This document shows positions 39,196-48,368 of a stretch of DNA of 52,915 nt, in pieces. A program made the translations under genes and the position numbers. The stretch covers positions 1 through 52,915 of the forward strand of contig LCIE01000005.1 in NCBI GenBank assembly GCA_001000865.1. The letters are read 5' to 3'. Below the pieces are notes generated by a model that saw only the letters and a list, made by a program, of their open reading frames with translations, did not search any database and had not been told where the DNA came from. Position 1 is the first letter of the stretch; each line of letters begins with the position of its first letter. The DNA comes from Candidatus Collierbacteria bacterium GW2011_GWC2_44_18 (GTDB lineage: Bacteria > Patescibacteriota > Microgenomatia > UBA1400 > MFAQ01).

Positions 39196-40017
39196 CTATT
39201 TCAGTTTCTTTTGGTTTGGAAGATGATTTTGTCTAGTACTAATCTTTGCTCCACTGGCTTTTTCGATTTGCTTTCGAGTATTCCCTGCAATTTCCCCGCC
39301 CTCCTTAGCGTCACCTCGAACGGGCGTAAAACCTCTTGAATCTCTTTCTTGGTGTAGCTTCGTAGTAGTCGCCTCTGCCAGCATGGTGAGAATCAGCTCC
39401 AAGTCATTCATGTGGTCGCGAATATTTTCTTTTTCGAGACCCTTGAAGTCTTTGTATTCATCAACTTTCATATCGAAGGTCCCTTGCATAATTTCGTTGG
39501 TTAAGATGGCAAATTCACGACTATTTTTGATTCCCCTATCCTTCCACTCCGTGGTCAGTTCCTGGCGGATAGCGATACCCCTAGATCTTTTTTCAATCCA
39601 CTCTTTGGAATAGCCTTTCTTTTCGTACAGATCTTTCATCCTGGCCATAGCTAACTCCGGATCGTTTATTTCATCAATTCTGTCTTTGCCAATTCTGGCC
39701 AGCCACTGTTTAAATGGCTCGGCTTTGGGTGAGGGAATGGATTGAATAATACGAAGCATGGCTGAGGTGTTCGCACAATCTGTACTTCTATTTTTTCCGT
39801 CAAGAGAGTTCAATTTCAACTGTACGATTTTCTCGTACAGTTCAGAGTACCCCTCGATACCAAGTTTAATTTTGAGATCAGACCAATATCGACGTGGCAC
39901 ACTACTTTCAGTCAAGATTGAAATCACATCTATTACAGAGAACCACCACTCTTTTTGATGCCAGACTCTTCTAACCCGCTTTCTCTCAAACAATGCTACC
40001 TCTCTGTCTTTTTTCAT
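39196..40017 (-). CDS. BRO-N/DinD-like (phage antirepressor-type) protein
   Basis: RVWHQKEWWFSVIDVISILTESSVPRRYWSDLKIKL (BRO-N); C-terminal DAKEGGEIAGNTRKQIEKASGAKISTRQN resembles DinD; Met start at 40017. Confidence 0.82.
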   Translation of the reverse strand: MKKDREVALFERKRVRRVWHQKEWWFSVIDVISILTESSVPRRYWSDLKIKLGIEGYSELYEKIVQLKLNSLDGKNRSTDCANTSAMLRIIQSIPSPKAEPFKQWLARIGKDRIDEINDPELAMARMKDLYEKKGYSKEWIEKRSRGIAIRQELTTEWKDRGIKNSREFAILTNEIMQGTFDMKVDEYKDFKGLEKENIRDHMNDLELILTMLAEATTTKLHQERDSRGFTPVRGDAKEGGEIAGNTRKQIEKASGAKISTRQNHLPNQKKLK

Positions 40018-40095
40018 AGCTAAGTCTAAATAGTAACTGTTTCTATTAAATACCAAATATTACCCGAATTCAAGTATTCGTGACATTTGTCTGAG

Positions 40096-40644
40096 CTATT
40101 TACATGCCTGCCAGAGACCCACTTGAGCTTCTCTTGCCTGTCTTCCGCTGGTGATAAATTGATCTTTGAACTTCACGTCTGGCGGAAAAGTGGAGATCTT
40201 GGCATAGCCTTCTTTTACCAAGGTATCGTTAATCATTTCGTCTCCCAGATATACGTATCTCAAAAGCCGACCGTATTTATCGGTTTCGGAGACATCTTTG
40301 ACCAAGACAACTTCTTTACCGTTCAGCAGTGACTCCACCTTCTGCTTGGCTTCCGTAGCAAAACAGTCGATAGTTCTGTTTTTGTTCTTCATTTCCGGTG
40401 TGTCTATTCCGATGAGTCGCACCTTGATTCCGCCTTCGATCTCAATAGTGTCTCCATCAATAACCCTGGTTACTTTTTCGGTGGAATTGACAGTGTGGGA
40501 AGTTTCTATTGTGAGGTTGCTATTGCTTGGTGCGGTAACGGTGGAGGTGTGATTTAGAAAAAAGAAAAGTAAATAGATATAGGTACCAAGAAAGGAAGCT
40601 GAAAGAAATATTTTGGATAATTTTGCCGGTTTGGCTGTCACCAC
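40096..40644 (-). CDS. Thermonuclease (SNase) family protein
   Basis: RVIDGDTIEIEGGIKVRLIGIDTPEM; TDKYGRLLRYVYLGDEMINDTLVKEGYAKI; N-terminal TM. Confidence 0.93.
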   Translation of the reverse strand: MVTAKPAKLSKIFLSASFLGTYIYLLFFFLNHTSTVTAPSNSNLTIETSHTVNSTEKVTRVIDGDTIEIEGGIKVRLIGIDTPEMKNKNRTIDCFATEAKQKVESLLNGKEVVLVKDVSETDKYGRLLRYVYLGDEMINDTLVKEGYAKISTFPPDVKFKDQFITSGRQAREAQVGLWQACK

Positions 40645-40662
40645 TTAATTATGTCACATAAT

Positions 40663-40704
40663 TTATATTCCCCAGGAATAAACACCGATTCCCCAGTGGT
40701 TATT
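40663..40704 (-). pseudogene. C-terminal remnant of a paralogue of the 41910-43325 membrane protein
   Basis: Encodes NNHWGIGVYSWGI*, matching NDHWGISVYSWGI* of the intact gene; stop at the same position. Confidence 0.75.
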
Positions 40705-40721
40705 CCGGACAAGATCCGGAA
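40703..40721. repeat. REP-like hairpin at truncation boundary
   Basis: TTCCGGA-CAAGA-TCCGGAA. Confidence 0.6.
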
Positions 40722-40777
40722 CCATCCGGTGTTGTCTACTCTCTCACTTTCCAGGGGCCTCTTTTGATTTCCGAGGA

Positions 40778-40966
40778 TTAAAGATTAATTTTAATTTTGT
40801 CTGTCACGTAGTGGTGTATCAAGGTCGAAAGAAGTGTCTGGTAAGGTATGCCGGAACCAGAAGCACGACGAATTTCCTCCTCCATATTTGGAACTTCTTC
40901 GAACTCTCCAGCCTCGAACTGGTCTAGTATAAGCTTTTCTTCTTTTGTAAGTTTAAGTTCTTTCAT
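40778..40966 (-). CDS. Short RHH/CopG-like antitoxin-type protein
   Basis: 62 aa; GSGIPYQTLLSTLIHHYVTDKI typical of short RHH antitoxins. Confidence 0.65.
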   Translation of the reverse strand: MKELKLTKEEKLILDQFEAGEFEEVPNMEEEIRRASGSGIPYQTLLSTLIHHYVTDKIKINL

Positions 40967-41052
40967 TTTTTGTTTTCTTTATTAATTAAATAATCGCGCG
41001 TGGCTTTGATCAACCAATTAGGCCGAATTGGGGGATTAGAGTTCGTTTGGAC

Positions 41053-41418
41053 CTATTTTCTTGGACTGTGAGAGATTTTAAAAATTGATTTATTTGGTAA
41101 CCGCCTGGAAAGCATTGCGACGATCTTCTTATCAATCTCCTCCTCTCGCATTGTCTCTGTGATACAGATCAATTGGACTTTATTGATGTTACACAAATCA
41201 ATCATGTGTTTGTCATTCTTGGAAATTAGTATCCTTTTTTGCTTCTTCGCGAGCAAGACAACATCCTCGTCTTTTAACCCAGACCCCTTGACGTCATGAA
41301 CTATATGCTTAAGATTATGAAGTTTGTTAAGAATCGGAAATTTGTCCCTCTTGGGAAGCATCTCGTCTAAGAGGAGTTTGAATCTATCTTGATGCGGAGA
41401 CACGGTATCCTCCGTCAA
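41053..41418 (-). CDS. DUF5615-like PIN-type toxin candidate
   Basis: LLLDEMLP... DVKGSGLKDEDVVLLAKKQKRILISKNDKHMIDL; partner of upstream DUF433 gene. Confidence 0.7.
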   Translation of the reverse strand: MTEDTVSPHQDRFKLLLDEMLPKRDKFPILNKLHNLKHIVHDVKGSGLKDEDVVLLAKKQKRILISKNDKHMIDLCNINKVQLICITETMREEEIDKKIVAMLSRRLPNKSIFKISHSPRK

Positions 41419-41617
41419 TTAATTTTTTAAAAGCGAGGATCTTTTCCATCGTCAATGAGGGATATTCGTAGTTTATGATCTTGTCTGAATAACCCACCCT
41501 TAAAAGTCTAGCTAGAAGAGTGACTGGAATCCTCGTGCCTGTTATTACCGGTGTGCCTCCAAGTATTTCAGGATCTTTGACGATCAGATCTGACGATGAT
41601 GTTTTTTTGATTGGCAT
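41384..41617 (-). CDS. DUF433 antitoxin candidate
   Basis: IVKDPEILGGTPVITGTRIPVTLLARLLRVGYSDKIINYEYPSLTMEKI is DUF433-like. Confidence 0.85.
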   Translation of the reverse strand: MPIKKTSSSDLIVKDPEILGGTPVITGTRIPVTLLARLLRVGYSDKIINYEYPSLTMEKILAFKKLIDGGYRVSASR

Positions 41618-41664
41618 AGTAATATATTAACACTAAATCCTCAGATCATCTCATCTTGTAATTC

Positions 41665-41781
41665 CCGACCCCCCGCCCGCCAAAGGCCGGAGTTGGATTC
41701 TCTTGCCTGTCTTCCGCTGGTGATAAATTGATCTTTGAACTTCACATCCGACGGAAAGGTGGAGATCTTTGCGAAGCCTGG
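41665..41781 (-). pseudogene. Remnant of a second thermonuclease gene (C-terminal fragment)
   Basis: Reverse complement encodes FAKISTFPSDVKFKDQFITSGRQARESNSGLWRAG versus YAKISTFPPDVKFKDQFITSGRQAREAQVGLWQAC in 40096-40644. Confidence 0.85.
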
Positions 41782-41909
41782 AGAACATTACCCTTTACCG
41801 ACAAAAGTGGGACAAGATCAAACCAGCTATCAAATATCAACTGGCGTTAGAGATGAGGCCCCTCCTACTGGCGGGCAGGCTTAAAGGCTGGATTTATTTA
41901 GTCTTCTCA

Positions 41910-43325
41910 TCAAATCCCCCAGGAATAAACGCTGATTCCCCAATGGTCATTTTCGTTGTATGGTAAATCCTGAACGGTAAACTCAAACTTCAGATTTTTG
42001 CGAACATATTCTTTGATATCTTCATTCATTAGACTTTCCCAGTCTTCAACTATCACAATTCCTGATTCATAAAGTTTTTTCTCTGCTTCAAACTCTTTGA
42101 TAGTTCCCAGTATTTTTTCGCCAAAAACTGGATCTATTTTGCCTGCACCGTCTTTGAAGAGAAAAATATACTTCTGTCCGGGGAGATACCAGGGCACGCG
42201 GTCGTTCCAGGCATCCATTACAATCACATCTTTTTTATCCTTAATTAAATTTTGGATTTTGGCGAAAGCAAACTTGTAATCCACTATCGGATTTTCACGC
42301 ATGTCTGCGTTTATGGAATAGTAGTATTTAGGCCAAAAAACAAATTTACCGGTAAGACTTAAAAGTGCGACGGTCAAGATTACAAGTAACCATCTTAAAC
42401 ATTCTCTCTTGGTGACCTTGTCTATGACAGAGACCACCCCTTCGGCAAATAGAAGATACATGAGAGGAAAGGCGGGAAGCGAGTACCGGACATATCTGGG
42501 GTTAATTTTGAAAATAGCGATAGCAAAAATAAAGACGACCGATCCGCCAAGAAGAACTGCCAACTCTTTGTTTCTTCTGTAAAGAGTAAAAAAGCCGATA
42601 GAGGCTCCAAAAATTAGCCAAAGATAGTTGTGGGTCAGGAAAATACGATAGTGGAGAGGGGAAAAATAGATTTTGAAGATGACGTGATGGACAAACCCCC
42701 ACCCTCCCCCCATAGAACGATACACAACCCACACGCCGGTAATAATAAGGAGTGGAAGAACAGATATATAGACATACTTTTTATATTTTATTATTTTGTA
42801 CATAAAAATTAGGCCAACTATAGCAAGATTTAAAATCCCTGTGCCATGGAAAAGACAGGACAATAAGGAAACGGTGACAGAATAAATAAAATATTTATCT
42901 AATAATTTCCAGGGGGATTTTATATATTGATATAAAAAGTAAGAAATTAGCAGAGTGAAAAGTTCGAGCCAGATATAGGGCCTTAGTTGAGTGGACCAGG
43001 CCAGCTGGATTTGAGAGAAAGTTAGTAAGAAAGCAACTATTGTTGCAGTTCTCAGACTGAAAAGCTTCTTGGCTATGAAATAGCCAGTAATGACAAGCCC
43101 AGCTCCTGCAAGGACAGACGGAAGTCTGCCAGTAAACTCGGAGATCCCGAAAATCTTAAACGAAAGCGCGGTGATGTAATAAAGAATTATCTGATAGATC
43201 CCCGTACTGTAACCAGCGGGTGTTATTGGCCTTCCGTACTCCAAAACCCCACGTGCCATTATTGCAACATGACTCTCATCATTCCAAAAAGAGTGGTTGG
43301 AACTAATCCCCTTCAACAATTTCAA
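41910..43325 (-). CDS. GT39/ArnT-like membrane glycosyltransferase
   Basis: Multi-TM; FWNDESHVAIMARGVLEYGRPITPAGYSTGIYQIILYYITALSFKIFGISEFTGRLPSVLAG. Confidence 0.82.
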   Translation of the reverse strand: MKLLKGISSNHSFWNDESHVAIMARGVLEYGRPITPAGYSTGIYQIILYYITALSFKIFGISEFTGRLPSVLAGAGLVITGYFIAKKLFSLRTATIVAFLLTFSQIQLAWSTQLRPYIWLELFTLLISYFLYQYIKSPWKLLDKYFIYSVTVSLLSCLFHGTGILNLAIVGLIFMYKIIKYKKYVYISVLPLLIITGVWVVYRSMGGGWGFVHHVIFKIYFSPLHYRIFLTHNYLWLIFGASIGFFTLYRRNKELAVLLGGSVVFIFAIAIFKINPRYVRYSLPAFPLMYLLFAEGVVSVIDKVTKRECLRWLLVILTVALLSLTGKFVFWPKYYYSINADMRENPIVDYKFAFAKIQNLIKDKKDVIVMDAWNDRVPWYLPGQKYIFLFKDGAGKIDPVFGEKILGTIKEFEAEKKLYESGIVIVEDWESLMNEDIKEYVRKNLKFEFTVQDLPYNENDHWGISVYSWGI

Positions 43326-43364
43326 AATAATTTTTCTTTATCCGGTTCACAAGTATATTCTAAT

Positions 43365-45041
43365 CTACTTGTAGTTATAGATAAATGGAACTAGGTTTGA
43401 AACACCTCTGTCCAGAGGAAGTAACTGGAGCATTCCGGACTTGGTAATTTCCGGACTAGTTCTAAATATGACCCTTTCATCTGTCCAGTCTACAACATAG
43501 ACACCCTGCTCTATTCCATCGATTGTTATCTTGCCCACGAAAGGTTTGTTTCTGAAATTTCTACCAGTGACAACAACATCCGTCCATGCCTCGCTTGTAG
43601 ACGTGGGGGAGATGCCTAAAATACGAGGTGTCTCTAGCATCTCAGCAGTCCTGCCAAGTGTACGAGGAATGAACAATGTTATCGCTAACGAAAAGGTCAA
43701 TAGTGAAAGAAAAACTCGGTTGGAATGTTTATAGACGTAAAATGATACGAGAAGAACCAGCCCTGTTATAAAAATTGCTGGGGTCAAAACTTTGGTTATA
43801 TAGGGTGTCAAAAATTCCTGATTATAGTAATTTTGATAGGCAATTTTTAGATCCGTGAATTTCTGAGTTGTCTTTGTTAATACGGAGACAAGAACCAAAG
43901 TGGCACCGATGTCTAGTACATGATAATCTCTGTGTTTTGTCAGATGTTTGTAGAGTCTGACTGTAGCCATTGAATTAATTTCTGAAGGGCTAAAGTAGGT
44001 TTTTGTAGCGTTTGTTGGATTCGATAAAACGATACGGACTGAAACTAAAACATTTTTTAAGAAGGAGGCTAACTTGGTACAAAAGTCTGAAATAGTAACT
44101 TTTGGCTTGAAAAGTCCCCATGATTCTAGAGTTAATAATATTGAAAATACGACAAGATAAGAGAGGGTCCAGATGGCTGCATTTTCTGAGGCAACTTTTA
44201 GATTTAACAAAATCAATATAATTCCAAGGACTAGACTCCAAATTGACACTAGGGTGGTAATGTTTGGTTTAAGTCGATGTTTGTATGACACAAGACACCA
44301 GAAGAACATTATTGATAAGATCGAGAAGTAATGAAATTCTGAAGGACTAAATATCTGCCATATTGACACGGCCAAAATCAATAAGAATGAAGGGATGAGA
44401 AAGCCTCCGACTTCGAGAAACAAAGCGTAGGCAACCATCGGTAACATAAAGCTCAAGGCATTTGATCTAAATAAACTATCTTCAATTAAGTTATTAGTTT
44501 TATCGAGGGTGAATATAAAAAGATTTTTAGCCGATGACAGCACTTCTTTTTTGGTAAACACATGATGGTCAACCATGGCCGGAAAAACAGGATGAATAAA
44601 GACACCACTACCAGTAGCACCACTTAATGACTCTATTTCGAATGCATAACTTTTATCTTTGGATTCATTTATAACCGGGAAACCAAAGGGGAACAACTTA
44701 TTTTGCTGGAACTGATCAGTCTTGTAGTCAGCAGAATAGTACCAATCTTTTTGTCCAATTTCTTTAATTCTAAATCTTAGAATGTCTGAATTTGACCTGT
44801 AAAAGGTGTAAAAACGGACTGCCACAATTCCTAAATTGGGAAAACTAGATCGAAATTCTCCTGTCGCAATATCACCTTTTACCATTTCTCCTGATCTGGA
44901 AAACTTGAAGACAGTAGAATCGTGTCGGCCTTCAAGGTTTTTAAAACTGTATTCCTGAGTCGTGAGAAAATTTATAGTTGCAAGAAACCATAACGCGAAC
45001 AGACCAATGAAGGTCAAAAATGTTTTTCTCCTTCTAATCAT
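43365..45041 (-). CDS. Hypothetical multi-TM protein with C-terminal IPT/TIG-like domain
   Basis: Several TM helices; C-terminus ILGISPTSTSEAWTDVVVTGRNFRNKPFVGKITIDGIEQGVYVVDWTDERVIFRTSPE. Confidence 0.65.
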   Translation of the reverse strand: MIRRRKTFLTFIGLFALWFLATINFLTTQEYSFKNLEGRHDSTVFKFSRSGEMVKGDIATGEFRSSFPNLGIVAVRFYTFYRSNSDILRFRIKEIGQKDWYYSADYKTDQFQQNKLFPFGFPVINESKDKSYAFEIESLSGATGSGVFIHPVFPAMVDHHVFTKKEVLSSAKNLFIFTLDKTNNLIEDSLFRSNALSFMLPMVAYALFLEVGGFLIPSFLLILAVSIWQIFSPSEFHYFSILSIMFFWCLVSYKHRLKPNITTLVSIWSLVLGIILILLNLKVASENAAIWTLSYLVVFSILLTLESWGLFKPKVTISDFCTKLASFLKNVLVSVRIVLSNPTNATKTYFSPSEINSMATVRLYKHLTKHRDYHVLDIGATLVLVSVLTKTTQKFTDLKIAYQNYYNQEFLTPYITKVLTPAIFITGLVLLVSFYVYKHSNRVFLSLLTFSLAITLFIPRTLGRTAEMLETPRILGISPTSTSEAWTDVVVTGRNFRNKPFVGKITIDGIEQGVYVVDWTDERVIFRTSPEITKSGMLQLLPLDRGVSNLVPFIYNYK

Positions 45042-47679
45042 TTGAGGTTAGTCTCTTTTTAATCAAAAGAAAAAGTGTACCAATAGTCAATCCCAAAGTA
45101 AGGATTGCTGAAAAAAAGAAAGGCCAATTTTGTTTTTTCTGAAGTAAGAAATGAATGTAAATATCCAGGTCCTGTCCGGGAGAACAATATTTGGATGGGT
45201 CAATAATCCATGAGTTGGCATAACCGTTGGCAGCAAGGTGGTTTACCTCATCAACTGACTTGGTAGATTTGTCGACGTGCACTTGGGGTTTGGCTAAATT
45301 GTCATTTTGAATGGTTCCTCTGATAAGGCGTGAAATGTAAGCCACCGAATAGTCTGAAGTAGAGAACACCTCCTCCTTTTGGTTTTTGATGCCATAGTGC
45401 AAATACTTTTTTGTTTTTCCGTCCCCCAGGGTGCTTACCAGCCCTCTTTCGAATAAACTTGTCAGTTCTGATACTTTTGCCTGGTCGTCACTGCCGCTAA
45501 AGGTTCGGTATCCCTCCAGACTTGCCGCGTGCTGAATACTTTTATTATCGTTTGTCTTATCGACACACGTGACGTATGCCTTCCAGCCGGAATCAAAGGT
45601 CTCAGAAAAAACAAGAGAGAGTGGTTTTGATTCTGGATTGTGGACTATTGCTCGATATTCGGTGGGGTTAAATTTTCGGTATTCAAGCACAGAGTTTTTT
45701 GATACACAGTTATTTCTACAGAGGCTATTAAGATCCTTTCCTTCGTTTTGAGAAGAAAAGATCACTAAGGGATTTGTCTCTTTGTTCATCAAACCAACCA
45801 AGGCTGACAAGGAGGCCGGTTCTCCTTCCGAGATAAATATGTCTGAAGATAAATAAAGGTGTGGAAAATAATCTTCGTCATTAATTTTGTAAACCTTCAG
45901 AGCAGGTTCCCCCACAAGCTGACCAAGCCTCGTATCTGGAGCATCAGTCTTTTCCTCTGAAAGTATTTTGAAAATATCATCTTTGGTAAATTGTCCAAAA
46001 CTTTGAACGAGCATGAGTCCAGAGTCTGTCAAGAACTTATTACTTGTCTTTGGGTCGAATGTGAAGCGCGTACCGTATCGCCAATCAAAATCGTTCATCT
46101 GAAGTACGTATTTGGAGTTCATGAGACCAATGGTCCTGGAAAGGTTCTTTGTACTAGAACTTGTAATAGCTGATTTGACTACTTGTCCCGACATCGTGTT
46201 ATCAATATCCCAACCTTTTAATATCCTGTTTCTGAGAAGATAATCGGCCATGTTCCCTACAGTCCCCACACCGTCTGGCCATAGATGAATACCGCCGTAC
46301 GGCATGTATGGAAGCAAGGTCAATCTTCTATCAGAATAATCTTTTTCCAGAAATTGCTTGGCGTCTGACCAGTATTCCGGAATTTTAATTAAGTTACCTC
46401 CTCGACCACCAATCCATTTTTTGACCGGTATTGCTTGTCCCACGAAAAACGGGTAAGCGTTGATTAGTATAGTCCCGGTAACTAAGATGAAAATGATATA
46501 TCTCCAAAGCGGTTTCGCTTTTGAGAATATTATTTGGAGAACAAATGTCAAAAAAATACAGAGAGCAATGATATACATAGGGGTGAATTTGGCGAATGGT
46601 TCCCTAAATATTCGAAAGAAAAAGGTCTCGTTGTAAAGGTGATTAAAGATAAAACCGAGAGGTCCTTTCCCGCCTGCCAAAAGTAATAAGGACACCGGAA
46701 TGATTATAGCCGTAAACGTTAATAGACGTCGCCGAGATTGATCTACAACTCTATCCAAGAACACTAGTCCTGAGAGTGCCAATAAAGGTATTTCTAGTGT
46801 CAAGACTAGAAACAAAGGACTATCAAAGACAGTATATGACGGATAGTACTCGGCGCCTGCGTGTCCATTTCTCCACGCCCATGATCCAATAAAACGGAAA
46901 TGATCAAGAAAGTAGCCACTGGCGGTAATAATAAAATTGTTTGATCCTGCAAAAAGACTTTCGGACTGAGCAACGAGGCCAATATAGAGCGGAACTAGCC
47001 AAAATAAGTTTATGGAAATTATGATGAAAGCTAGTGAAATGTTTTTTGCTACAAAGTTAATTATTTTCTCACTTCTGAACTTGAGATAAATCCCTAGGTA
47101 GTAGACGAACATAAAAAATAGAAGTAAGTACGGAATCATAAAGACCGGAAGATTTCCTCCCATGGAAGAGGTAGCAATTGAAAGCAATCCAAGCAGAAAG
47201 ATATGAATCCACCTCCGACTTTCACAGATTTTCCAATATAATAGTATAAATATCGGCAAAGATACGAATAGCAAGTTCTGCCTCTCATTTAGAGGACCAA
47301 GTAGCCTGAAGGTATTAAAGGAATATAGCAGAGCGCCAGGAATATACAAAAAGACGTTTTTTTTGCCAAATAGAGAAATACAGAGAATATAGAACGCAAC
47401 ACTGCTCAGAAAGAACGATAAGAAAATAAAAATGACAGAAGGATGAATCGTTGGGATTCTTTCTAGTAATCTCCAAAATATTCCAAATAGAACAAAATTA
47501 TTCTGATTTCCCGAAGCTTGTCCAAAATTAAATTTATCTTCCCAAGAGTAGAAAAAGTTTAAATAGTTTGGATTGACATATAAGTAAGATTCTCCGCCGG
47601 CAACGATTCCTCCGATAAAGCCTCGAATAAGCAAAAATGCTACAAATAGAAATATCAAAAAGGCTGAAGTGTGTTTCAC
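45034..47679 (-). CDS. Large GT-C/YfhO-like multi-TM membrane protein
   Basis: 881 aa, many TM helices then a long extracytoplasmic part including SLVFSETFDSGWKAYV and a C-terminal TM. Confidence 0.65.
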   Translation of the reverse strand: MKHTSAFLIFLFVAFLLIRGFIGGIVAGGESYLYVNPNYLNFFYSWEDKFNFGQASGNQNNFVLFGIFWRLLERIPTIHPSVIFIFLSFFLSSVAFYILCISLFGKKNVFLYIPGALLYSFNTFRLLGPLNERQNLLFVSLPIFILLYWKICESRRWIHIFLLGLLSIATSSMGGNLPVFMIPYLLLFFMFVYYLGIYLKFRSEKIINFVAKNISLAFIIISINLFWLVPLYIGLVAQSESLFAGSNNFIITASGYFLDHFRFIGSWAWRNGHAGAEYYPSYTVFDSPLFLVLTLEIPLLALSGLVFLDRVVDQSRRRLLTFTAIIIPVSLLLLAGGKGPLGFIFNHLYNETFFFRIFREPFAKFTPMYIIALCIFLTFVLQIIFSKAKPLWRYIIFILVTGTILINAYPFFVGQAIPVKKWIGGRGGNLIKIPEYWSDAKQFLEKDYSDRRLTLLPYMPYGGIHLWPDGVGTVGNMADYLLRNRILKGWDIDNTMSGQVVKSAITSSSTKNLSRTIGLMNSKYVLQMNDFDWRYGTRFTFDPKTSNKFLTDSGLMLVQSFGQFTKDDIFKILSEEKTDAPDTRLGQLVGEPALKVYKINDEDYFPHLYLSSDIFISEGEPASLSALVGLMNKETNPLVIFSSQNEGKDLNSLCRNNCVSKNSVLEYRKFNPTEYRAIVHNPESKPLSLVFSETFDSGWKAYVTCVDKTNDNKSIQHAASLEGYRTFSGSDDQAKVSELTSLFERGLVSTLGDGKTKKYLHYGIKNQKEEVFSTSDYSVAYISRLIRGTIQNDNLAKPQVHVDKSTKSVDEVNHLAANGYANSWIIDPSKYCSPGQDLDIYIHFLLQKKQNWPFFFSAILTLGLTIGTLFLLIKKRLTSND

Positions 47680-47681
47680 TG

Positions 47682-48362
47682 CTATCTTTTTTTAGCTTTT
47701 AAGATTAACCTCCACCCTAGAGTTGGAAACAACCTCCCAAGATATGCACTAACTACTGGTCCCATGGCTAAATAGTCCGAAGTAATTTCTTGAACCAAAA
47801 AGCCGTTTGCCTCGATTAAAGATTTAAGTGACTCTGCTGTGAAATACCGAAGATGTCCTACCGGAGTAGATCCCCATATTTTTTGTTTTAAAGATGTTTC
47901 AATAAATGGGTTTTTCCCTAATAAAAGCAACAATCTTCTACCCAGAGAGGCAAGATTCGGAGTAGTAACTACAAGAATGCCTTTAGGCTTAAGTACTGAT
48001 CTTAATTTAAGGAGAAAATCGTCGGTATCTATAATATGTTCAATTATTTCGCCGGCAATAACGCAATCAAATTTGTTTTTTGGGAATGGGATTTTCTCGG
48101 TAGAGATATCGCAAACTTTTGCAATAATTCCGCCTGCGACAGCACGTTTAACTGCCTGCACTGAAATATCAATTCCAAATATTTTTTTACCCTGACCCAA
48201 TAGATATTTATTCTCAGACCCATCGTTGCAACCAACATCTAGTATTACCTTGGACGTATTTATCCAGTCACCTATTATTTTTGATCGCCGAGCGGTTATT
48301 CCACCATTTTGCTTTGATACCTCTCTAATATTTTTATTGTAGAATTTTTTAATTACTTCCAT
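47682..48362 (-). CDS. Class I SAM-dependent methyltransferase
   Basis: ILDVGCNDGSENKYLLGQGKKIFGIDIS; DCVIAGEIIEHIIDTDDFLLKLRSVLKPKGILVVTTPN. Confidence 0.92.
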   Translation of the reverse strand: MEVIKKFYNKNIREVSKQNGGITARRSKIIGDWINTSKVILDVGCNDGSENKYLLGQGKKIFGIDISVQAVKRAVAGGIIAKVCDISTEKIPFPKNKFDCVIAGEIIEHIIDTDDFLLKLRSVLKPKGILVVTTPNLASLGRRLLLLLGKNPFIETSLKQKIWGSTPVGHLRYFTAESLKSLIEANGFLVQEITSDYLAMGPVVSAYLGRLFPTLGWRLILKAKKR

Positions 48363-48368
48363 GTATGA

